Shown one piece after another: positions 32,788-38,749 of a stretch of DNA of 38,749 nucleotides. A program made the position numbers and the translations under genes. The notes beneath the pieces are model-generated. The model did no database searches and had not been told where the DNA came from. It worked only from the letters and a program-made list of their open reading frames with translations. The stretch's first letter is position 1. The number at the start of each line of letters is the position of its first letter. The DNA is from Burkholderiales bacterium (GTDB taxonomy: Bacteria > Pseudomonadota > Gammaproteobacteria > Burkholderiales > SG8-41): assembly GCA_030683105.1 (NCBI GenBank), contig JAUXMZ010000021.1:1-38749 (forward strand), read 5' to 3'.

Positions 32788-35097
32788 ATGTTTTTGAGCG
32801 AAAATAACTCCGGCACACGGACTGCCAAGAACCCGCTGCCCCCCAAGATCGCCTCGCTATTGCGGGAGTCGTGGTGGCTCGTGCTATTGGCGCTCGCGCT
32901 CTACCTGCTTCTGGTCCTGTTTACCTATAGCAAGGCCGACCCCGGCTGGTCGCATAGCGTCAATAACGCGATTATCCGCAATGCCGGTGGCCTGGTCGGG
33001 GCTTACATTTCCGATCTGATGCTTGCGGTTTTCGGAATGTCGGCTTACTGGTGGGTCGCATTTTTCGGGGCGCTGGTGTGGTGGGGATTCCGCCGCATTG
33101 AGCGGGTGCCTGAGACGGACCGCCGTTCTTATGCAGTGGTGGCGATCGGATTCATGATCGTGCTCGTCGGCAGTTGCGGCATCGAAGCTCTCCGCCTGTA
33201 CAGTCTGAAGGCGGCGCTACCGTTCGCGCCGGGCGGCATGCTCGGTGGTCTGGTGGGTACCATTTTGCTGAAAACGGTGGGTTTCACCGGCGGCACGCTG
33301 ATTCTGCTGCTGCTGCTGGCTGCCGGACTTAGCCTTTTTACCGGAGTTTCCTGGCTGACCGTCATCGAGCGACTCGGTGCGTGGTTCGAGGGTGGATACC
33401 GCCTTGTGCTGCAGAAATGGCGCGAGCGCGAGGATCGCCGTGTCGGGGAACAGGCCACCATTGACCGCAAGGAGATGGTGGAAGTCAGCAAGAAAAAGTT
33501 TGAGGATCATGAACCGGTTCGCATTGAGCCGCCGCCCTTTGCTATACCCAAGTCGGCCCGTGTCGAACGTGAAAAGCAAGTGCCCCTGTTCGAGAATCTT
33601 CCGGATTCGCTTCTGCCGCCTCTGCATCTGCTGGACGATCCGGAAAAGAACGTCGAAGTGCTTTCAGCCGATACGCTTGAATTCACCTCGCGCCTGATCG
33701 AGAAGAAACTGCTTGATTTCGGTGTCGAGGTCAAAGTAATTGCCGCATATCCCGGCCCGGTAGTGACGCGTTATGAAATCGAACCCGCTGTGGGCGTTAA
33801 AGGCAGCCAGATCATCAACCTGGTGCGGGATCTCGCGCGTGCGCTGTCGGTTGTCAGCATCCGCGTCGTCGAGACCATACCCGGCAAGAGCTGCATGGGC
33901 CTTGAGCTTCCCAATCCGACACGCCAGATCGTCAAGCTTTCAGAGATTCTGAGCTCCCAGGTTTATGCCGACATGCATTCCCCGCTGACGCTCGCGCTGG
34001 GCAAGGACATCGCGGGCAATCCCGTCGTGGCGGATCTTGCGCGCATGCCGCACCTGCTGGTCGCGGGAACGACGGGGTCGGGGAAATCAGTCGCGATCAA
34101 CGCGATGATTCTGTCGCTGGTGTACAAGTCGCCGCCGTCACAGGTGCGCATGATCCTGATCGATCCGAAAATGCTCGAACTCTCGGTTTATGAGGGGATA
34201 CCCCATCTGCTGGCGCCTGTGGTCACCGACATGCGCCAGGCGGCCAACGCATTGAGCTGGTGTGTCGCCGAGATGGAGCGGCGTTACAAAGTGATGTCGG
34301 GGCTGGGCGTGCGCAATATGGCGGGATTCAACCAGAAGGTGCGCGATGCAATCAAGGCCAAGAAACCGCTTCTTAATCCGCTGACCTCGACGCCGGACAA
34401 TCCCGAGCCTCTGCATGAAATGTCGCTCATCGTAGTCGTGATCGACGAACTGGCTGATCTCATGATGGTCGTGGGGAAAAAGGTCGAGCAATTGATTGCG
34501 CGCATCGCTCAGAAAGCGCGCGCTGCCGGCATCCACCTGATTCTGGCCACGCAGCGTCCGTCGGTCGATGTCATCACCGGACTCATTAAAGCCAACATTC
34601 CATCGCGTATCGCATTTCAGGTTGCCGCCAAGGTGGACTCGCGTACCATACTGGACCAGATGGGCGCAGAGGCGTTGTTGGGGCAGGGCGACATGCTGTA
34701 TATGCTGCCAGGCACCGCGCACACGCATCGCGTTCATGGCGCTTTCGTGGCTGACCATGAGGTACACAAGGTCGTTAAATATCTCAAGGGCCTGGCGCAA
34801 CCGCAGTATGTCGAAAGTGTGCTCGAAGGGCCGGACCCGGATGCCGATGGCGACGATATCCTCAATGGCGGGGCTGGGGCTGATGCTGAGTCAGATCCGC
34901 TTTATGATCAGGCGGTCGGTATTGTCCTCAAGACCCGTCGCGCCTCCATATCCCTGGTACAGCGGCATTTGCGCATAGGCTACAATCGGGCGGCTCGCCT
35001 GATCGAGCAGATGGAGCGGGCGGGGATGGTGTCATCCATGCAGAGCAACGGCAATCGCGACGTGTTGGTGCCGGCTTCCGCATCAGAAGAAAATTAG
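32788..35097 (+). CDS. ftsK: DNA translocase FtsK
   Basis: 769 residues. Four or five N-terminal helices (about 27-195) anchor it at the septum. A short linker leads to the alpha/beta motor with Walker [10 protein letters not shown] (about 430-438) and Walker [12 protein letters not shown] (about 549-559). The C-terminal gamma winged helix (about 705-765; [20 protein letters not shown]) reads KOPS and activates XerCD. It pumps chromosome ends across the closing septum toward dif. It is shorter than E. coli FtsK because the linker is short, which is common. A terminator precedes it; DUF4124, lolA and rarA follow. Confidence 0.96.
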   Translation: MFLSENNSGTRTAKNPLPPKIASLLRESWWLVLLALALYLLLVLFTYSKADPGWSHSVNNAIIRNAGGLVGAYISDLMLAVFGMSAYWWVAFFGALVWWGFRRIERVPETDRRSYAVVAIGFMIVLVGSCGIEALRLYSLKAALPFAPGGMLGGLVGTILLKTVGFTGGTLILLLLLAAGLSLFTGVSWLTVIERLGAWFEGGYRLVLQKWREREDRRVGEQATIDRKEMVEVSKKKFEDHEPVRIEPPPFAIPKSARVEREKQVPLFENLPDSLLPPLHLLDDPEKNVEVLSADTLEFTSRLIEKKLLDFGVEVKVIAAYPGPVVTRYEIEPAVGVKGSQIINLVRDLARALSVVSIRVVETIPGKSCMGLELPNPTRQIVKLSEILSSQVYADMHSPLTLALGKDIAGNPVVADLARMPHLLVAGTTGSGKSVAINAMILSLVYKSPPSQVRMILIDPKMLELSVYEGIPHLLAPVVTDMRQAANALSWCVAEMERRYKVMSGLGVRNMAGFNQKVRDAIKAKKPLLNPLTSTPDNPEPLHEMSLIVVVIDELADLMMVVGKKVEQLIARIAQKARAAGIHLILATQRPSVDVITGLIKANIPSRIAFQVAAKVDSRTILDQMGAEALLGQGDMLYMLPGTAHTHRVHGAFVADHEVHKVVKYLKGLAQPQYVESVLEGPDPDADGDDILNGGAGADAESDPLYDQAVGIVLKTRRASISLVQRHLRIGYNRAARLIEQMERAGMVSSMQSNGNRDVLVPASASEEN

Positions 35098-35155
35098 GAC
35101 ACATGAATCCCCGGTGTTTTCCGTTGTCTTATTAGCACATGGCAAAGGAACTCCT

Positions 35156-35644
35156 ATGAACAGGCGAATTGCAGTGTGCCTGGCTGCCCTGGCAAGCGGT
35201 CCGCTGCTGGCGGCGCAGACCTATAAATGGGTCGACGAGCATGGCGTGACCACCTATGGCGAAAAGCCGCCTGCCAACCGCCGGGCGATGCCCGTGGAGA
35301 CTCGACCCAGCGGCATCATCGAATCGAGGAATCTCCAGCAGCAAAAGGATGCGGCGGAATCGCAGCAACGGGCGCAAGCCCCCGCGGCACAGCTGCCTGC
35401 GCCGGCCCCGGCCCCGGCGCGCGGCATGGATTTCGATACTTTCATCCGGTTGCAGGCCGGCATGAGCGAAGGCGAGCTGATACTGCGCGCGGGCAAACCG
35501 GATCACGAGAGTGTCGAGAATTTCCGCAACAACGTGATCAAGTCGCTGTATTACTATCCGACAACCGCCAATCCCTACATTACGACAGTGACGCTGAACG
35601 GCGGCCGAATAACCAACATCGAGCGGACGAAAAAAACATTTTGA
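35156..35644 (+). CDS. DUF4124 protein with BamE-like C-terminal part
   Basis: 162 residues from ATG 35156 behind AAAGGA. A signal peptide (about 1-20, cleavage at LAA-QT) leads to a DUF4124 domain (YKWVDEHGVTTYGEKPP, about 22-38), an Ala/Pro-rich linker and a C-terminal stretch (DTFIRLQAGMSEGELILRAG) like the SmpA/BamE fold. It is exported to the periplasm or envelope. The start at 35114 suggested by the open frame lacks a signal and was rejected. Its stop overlaps the TTG start of lolA by 4 bases, so the two are coupled. Role unknown, likely in the envelope. Confidence 0.8.
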   Translation: MNRRIAVCLAALASGPLLAAQTYKWVDEHGVTTYGEKPPANRRAMPVETRPSGIIESRNLQQQKDAAESQQRAQAPAAQLPAPAPAPARGMDFDTFIRLQAGMSEGELILRAGKPDHESVENFRNNVIKSLYYYPTTANPYITTVTLNGGRITNIERTKKTF

Positions 35645-36249
35645 AGCGCTATCTGATCATTTTTTTACTCTGGTTTCCGGCGCTGGCGGCTGCCTCGAGT
35701 GTAGAGACGCTCAAGGCATTCCTGGTGCAGACCAGTTCGGCCAAGGCGAGATTCGCTCAGATGGTCCTCGACAAAAACATGAAAGTGCTGCAACAGGCGA
35801 CCGGCACGATGCAGTTTGCGCGGCCCGGCAAGTTTCGCTGGGAATACAGCAAGCCCTACGAGCAGATCATCGTCGGCGACGGGGTCAGGCTGTGGATCTA
35901 CGACAAGGACCTGAACCAGGTCACGGTGCGCAAACTGGACCGCGCGCTGGGATCGAGTCCGGCGGCATTGCTGGCCGGCAGCAACGAGATCGAGAAAAAC
36001 TACACCCTGACCAATCTCGGCAACCAGGAAGGGCTGGACTGGCTGGAAGCGGTACCGAAATCGCAGGAGACAGCATTCGAGCGTATCCGGCTGGGATTCA
36101 GCAAGGCAGGTCTGGAGGCGATGGAATTGCGCGATCAGTTCGGCCAGATCACGGTAATCAAGTTTGCCGACGTGGAACGCAATCCGAAACTGCCGCCGGA
36201 GACCTTCAGGTTTACCCCGCCTGCGGGCGCGGATGTCATCTCGGAATAG
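35641..36249 (+). CDS. lolA: Outer-membrane lipoprotein carrier protein LolA
   Basis: 202 residues from TTG 35641: MKRYLIIF, a hydrophobic core and a cleavage site after LAAA (about residue 18). LolA is the periplasmic chaperone that takes lipoproteins from LolCDE to LolB. Family features are ARFAQMVLDKNMKVLQQATG, FARPGKFRWEYSKPYEQIIV and the late FRFTPPAGADVI. The frame is also open upstream through the DUF4124 gene, but that is a shadow. It overlaps the preceding gene by 4 bases (TTGA) and is followed by rarA 10 bases on. Confidence 0.95.
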   Translation: MKRYLIIFLLWFPALAAASSVETLKAFLVQTSSAKARFAQMVLDKNMKVLQQATGTMQFARPGKFRWEYSKPYEQIIVGDGVRLWIYDKDLNQVTVRKLDRALGSSPAALLAGSNEIEKNYTLTNLGNQEGLDWLEAVPKSQETAFERIRLGFSKAGLEAMELRDQFGQITVIKFADVERNPKLPPETFRFTPPAGADVISE

Positions 36250-36259
36250 CGGAGCCCGG

Positions 36260-37594
36260 GTGGCGGCGGATCTGTTCGGAAAAAAAGAACCCCTGGCTCC
36301 GCTTGCCGAACGGCTGCGCCCGCATGTCCTTGACGATGTCGTGGGCCAGGCTCATCTGATCGGGCCGGGAAAACCGCTGCGGCTCGCGTTTGAAGCGAAG
36401 AAACTGCATTCGATGATCCTGTGGGGGCCGCCCGGTGTCGGAAAAACCACGCTGGCGCGATTGATGGCGCAGGCGTTCGATGCCGAGTTCATTTCAATAT
36501 CCGCGGTGTTTTCCGGCGTCAAGGATATCCGTGAATCAGTTCAGCGCGCTGATCTCGAACTGCAGCAATCGGGCCGTCATACCATCCTCTTCGTCGACGA
36601 GGTGCACCGCTTCAACAAGGCGCAACAGGATGCTTTCCTGCCCTATGTCGAACGCGGTCTGATCACCTTCATCGGCGCCACCACCGAAAATCCGTCATTC
36701 GAGGTCAACAGCGCTTTGTTATCGCGCGCGGCCGTTTACGTGCTGCAGCCGCTTGCCGAGTCTGAGCTTGCTGAGTTGTTCCAGCGTGCAGTTGATAAGT
36801 CATTGAATAATTTGGTATTTTCAGACGAAGCGCGGCAGCGGCTGATCGGCTATGCCGACGGCGATGCGCGGCGGTTGCTCAACCTGCTCGAGCAGCTCGG
36901 CACTGCGGCGAAGGAGACCGGACAGAAAGAGATCGACGAAGCGTTCGTCCAGCAAACCCTAACACAGAGCCTGCGCCGCTTCGACAAAGGCGGCGACGCC
37001 TTCTATGACCAGATCTCGGCGCTGCACAAAGCGGTGCGCGGTTCCGCGCCCGATGCCGCGCTGTACTGGCTCACGCGCATGCTCGACGGCGGCGCCGACC
37101 CGCTTTACATGGGTCGGCGCATGATCCGCATGGCGACCGAGGACATCGGCCTTGCCGATCCGCGCGCGCTCAGAATGGCGCTCGATGCGTGCGAAACCTA
37201 CGAGCGTCTGGGCTCGCCCGAAGGAGAACTGGCGCTCGCCGAAGCCATTCTCTATCTCGCGGTGGCGCCCAAGAGCAACGCCGCCTACATGGCCTACAAC
37301 AGCGCGCGCGAGCTGGTGCGCAACGACCCGTCGCGCCATGTGCCGGAGCATTTGCGCAATGCGCCGACCAAACTGATGAAGGAACTGGGTTACGGCCGCG
37401 AGTACCGTTACGCGCACAACGAGCCCGACGCCTATGCGGCGGGGGAAAATTATTTTCCGGATGACATGGCCCAGCCGAAATTTTACGAACCGGCGCCGCG
37501 CGGGCTGGAAGCGAAAATCAAAGAGCGGCTGGATCACCTGCGTGAGTTGGACCGGCAGGCGTGCGGGAAAGAGCACAAGGCCCGGAAAAGGTAA
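36260..37594 (+). CDS. rarA: Replication-associated recombination protein A (MgsA)
   Basis: 444 residues from GTG 36260, giving AADLFGKKEPLAPLAERLRP, the family's usual opening. The AAA+ core has Walker A WGPPGVGKTTLARL (about 56), Walker B ILFVDEVHRFNK (about 110), and sensor 1 GATTENPSFEVN. The C-terminal tetramerisation part (ALYWLTRMLDGGADPLYMGRR and on) is complete. RarA works at stalled replication forks. The upstream extension to 36164 lies in lolA and was rejected. In E. coli serS follows; here the next gene is an unrelated minus-strand ORF6N gene. Confidence 0.96.
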   Translation: MAADLFGKKEPLAPLAERLRPHVLDDVVGQAHLIGPGKPLRLAFEAKKLHSMILWGPPGVGKTTLARLMAQAFDAEFISISAVFSGVKDIRESVQRADLELQQSGRHTILFVDEVHRFNKAQQDAFLPYVERGLITFIGATTENPSFEVNSALLSRAAVYVLQPLAESELAELFQRAVDKSLNNLVFSDEARQRLIGYADGDARRLLNLLEQLGTAAKETGQKEIDEAFVQQTLTQSLRRFDKGGDAFYDQISALHKAVRGSAPDAALYWLTRMLDGGADPLYMGRRMIRMATEDIGLADPRALRMALDACETYERLGSPEGELALAEAILYLAVAPKSNAAYMAYNSARELVRNDPSRHVPEHLRNAPTKLMKELGYGREYRYAHNEPDAYAAGENYFPDDMAQPKFYEPAPRGLEAKIKERLDHLRELDRQACGKEHKARKR

Positions 37595-37690
37595 ACAGTA
37601 AGCGGTAAGCGGAAAAGAACATATCCGAGATGCTCCGAGATATAGATTTGCCGCGGTCCGACCTGAGATGCTCCGAGATGCTCACGCTGG
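37595..37690. repeat. AGTAAGCGGTAAGCGG and GAGATGCTCC repeats after rarA
   Basis: A short array CAGTAAGCGGTAAGCGG (about 37596-37612) is followed by three GAGATGCTCCGAGAT-type units (37626-37686). The first array is inversely related to the GCTCACTCGCTG array at 38484-38530, so the ORF6N gene lies between inverted arrays. Confidence 0.7.
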
Positions 37691-37708
37691 GCGTTGTGTT
37701 TTTAGCGG

Positions 37709-38224
37709 CTACTTCTCTTTGGGCGTGACGAAACCGATGGGGTGTTTCTTCTTCGGCTCCGGCGTGGTCATCAACTCACGCAGCGCGTCGAACACCGCCT
37801 TGAATCGTGCGTCGGTTCGGGCTTCGAGCTGATCGAAGCGGCGTGCAAGCTCCTTGTGCGAGGCGAGCGCCTGATTCAGGCGCACGAAGGCGCGAACTAC
37901 GTAGGCGCTGACCTCGATTGCGCGCGGGGTATTGAGCACCAAGGCGGCCATCAGCGCGCCGTGCTCGGTGAAGGCCAGGGGCGCCGCGGGCGAGAACTTG
38001 AGCCTGGCGAGGTGGATGCAATTTGCAACCACCTCGGCCTTCTCCGCCGGGCGCAACTCGAACATGAAATCCTCCGGGAAGCGCTCGATATTGCGTCGCA
38101 CCTGCTGGTTGAGCCGCTTGGTGGTAACGCTGTAGAGTTCGGCGAGATCCGCGTCGATCATCACCTTGTGGCCGCGGATGGCAAGGATGCGGGTATCGAT
38201 ATGCTCGGCGGTGATCGACTTCAT
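37709..38224 (-). CDS. ORF6N domain protein (phage antirepressor-like)
   Basis: 171 residues. The ORF6N domain is at about 1-110 (IRGHKVMIDADLAELYSVTT, then RFPEDFMFEL and FTEHGALMAALVL). A helical region (about 115-150) and a basic Pro/Lys tail follow. ORF6N domains are DNA-binding modules related to KilA-N of phage antirepressors, and are scattered in bacterial genomes outside prophages. No phage gene is nearby. The ATG at 38224 is clear. It is an accessory gene at the usual place of serS, bounded by repeats and a MITE-like element. Confidence 0.85.
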   Translation of the reverse strand: MKSITAEHIDTRILAIRGHKVMIDADLAELYSVTTKRLNQQVRRNIERFPEDFMFELRPAEKAEVVANCIHLARLKFSPAAPLAFTEHGALMAALVLNTPRAIEVSAYVVRAFVRLNQALASHKELARRFDQLEARTDARFKAVFDALRELMTTPEPKKKHPIGFVTPKEK

Positions 38225-38260
38225 GAGGCCTTAACGCCGCTGGCTTTGTTACGGTTTACC

Positions 38261-38477
38261 GGGTAAGTCTCAGCGATCGCCGTACACACTTAGCCGCCAA
38301 ATCTCAGTGAACACTTTAACAAGCTACCAAGACCATCCGAACGTGCAGAATTCGCGTAAAGCCCCGTCCTGCCTTGCTTTACAGGCTTTCTTGTCTCACT
38401 TGGTTTCGCCGAATAGTAGCTTGGCATTGGTCAGGTCAATATGGAAAAAACTGTACGGCGATCGCTGAGACTTACCC
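38261..38477. mobile_element. 217-bp MITE-like element with 26-bp terminal inverted repeats
   Basis: The first 26 bases (38261-38286, starting GGGTAAGTCTCAGCG) and the last 26 (38452-38477) are perfect inverted repeats. The element is flanked on both sides by GTTTACC (38254-38260 and 38478-38484), a 7-bp target-site duplication. There is no coding capacity. Internal TCTCAGTGAACAC (38302-38314) and TGTCTCACTTGG (38392-38403) resemble the ends of the insertion sequence that begins at about 38535. Confidence 0.85.
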
Positions 38478-38483
38478 GTTTAC

Positions 38484-38530
38484 CGCTCACTCGCTGCTCA
38501 CTGCTCGCTGCTCGCTGCTCACTGCTCACT
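38484..38530. repeat. CTGCTCACTGCTCG periodic array
   Basis: About six units of GCTCACT or GCTCGCT between the MITE-like element and the insertion-sequence end. The MITE-like element sits at the edge of this array. Confidence 0.85.
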
Positions 38531-38534
38531 GGCC

Positions 38535-38749
38535 GTGTCTCAGCGTTCGTCGAACACTCATGTCTCTTCGTTCGTCTAAAGGTTGATGTAAGGTTTTGTC
38601 TTTTTGTTAGGATTAATCATGTCTAAAAATCGCGCATTGAGCAAACGCGCCGAAAAATGGTGCGCTTGGTGCGCGCGGGTATGAGCATGCACGCGGTAGC
38701 CGAGCGGTTGGGTATTAGCCCGAGCACGGTATCTTTTTGGGTGGAACGT
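38535..38749 (+). mobile_element. Left end of an insertion sequence (runs off the window)
   Basis: Begins at about GTGTCTCAGCGTTCG (38535). The stretch 38538-38557 agrees with the terminal repeat of the neighbouring MITE-like element at about 18 of 21 positions. A transposase-type helix-turn-helix is encoded from 38657. The right end is not in the window, so the boundaries and family (IS481-like is one possibility) are unproven. Confidence 0.5.
38657..38749 (+). CDS. Transposase N-terminal helix-turn-helix (partial)
   Basis: The frame reads MVRLVRAGMSMHAVAERLG then ISPSTVSFWVER to the window end, a typical transposase helix-turn-helix. The frame is open from 38627 but has no earlier ATG. A well-placed ATG at 38619 (MSKNRALSKRAEK) is in another frame and stops at TGA 38682-38684. 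A -1 slip at the A5 run (38653-38657) would join the two. So the gene uses a start inside, a programmed frameshift, or carries an error. Confidence 0.55.
   Translation, partial: MVRLVRAGMSMHAVAERLGISPSTVSFWVER

Noticed and set aside
38484-38530. CRISPR-like array
   Set aside because: Units are about 7 bases in tandem without unique spacers.

Overview
The window looks like chromosomal DNA of a betaproteobacterium (Nitrosomonadales- or Burkholderiales-like). It is GC-rich, and most genes are housekeeping genes with clear proteobacterial character: prfC, amtB, glnB, nadE, trxB and the block ftsK-lolA-rarA. The gene order trxB / regulator / ftsK / lolA / rarA matches the gammaproteobacterial trxB-lrp-ftsK-lolA-rarA order, but a Crp/Fnr-type regulator stands where lrp is in E. 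coli. No rRNA, tRNA, CRISPR array or complete insertion sequence was seen.

Layout. 1-2942: end of a MoxR ATPase gene, a hypoxanthine-DNA glycosylase, a CoxE-type VWA gene and a GNAT gene. 3128-5679: an HD-GYP gene and a GGDEF-EAL gene (c-di-GMP turnover). 5722-10794, minus strand: prfC, a FlK-like thioesterase, an Ada-like alkyltransferase and a lone GspE/PilB-type ATPase. 11075-12277: amtB behind a sigma-54 promoter and a near-consensus NtrC site. 12500-16755: a small membrane protein, a MaoC/HTD2-like hydratase, a DSD1-family PLP enzyme, a TerC transporter and a secreted esterase. 17004-21640: an adaptor, an ABC ATPase and two FtsX-like permeases (MacAB-like exporter). 21771-23435: a membrane diguanylate cyclase. 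23470-25759: a NUDIX gene and then a lower-GC accessory patch. 25760-29859: a COG3146 acyltransferase coupled to a TPR protein, nadE and glnB. 29979-37594: an Smr protein, trxB, a Crp/Fnr regulator, ftsK, a DUF4124 protein, lolA and rarA. 37709-38749: an ORF6N gene, a 217-bp MITE-like element and the left end of an insertion sequence.

The most unusual patch is 24099-25324. Read on the minus strand it looks like two integron-type gene cassettes. One holds an unknown zinc-ribbon protein, the other a DUF4160/DUF2442 pair. They are separated by an 87-bp attC-like fold with AAC/GTT core triplets, two bulged bases on one arm, and gene stop codons lying in the core sites. No integrase is present, so this would be a CALIN-type remnant. 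It is a hypothesis from reading the fold by eye.

The second theme is intergenic repeats. There are five copies of a REP-like palindrome (AGGAGTTTGTCGGA arms) with a shared flank, and about ten families of 7-12-base periodic repeats, often as inverted pairs. The REPs touch or overlap stop codons and extend two reading frames at their 5' ends, so several start codons were moved downstream of the longest reading frame.
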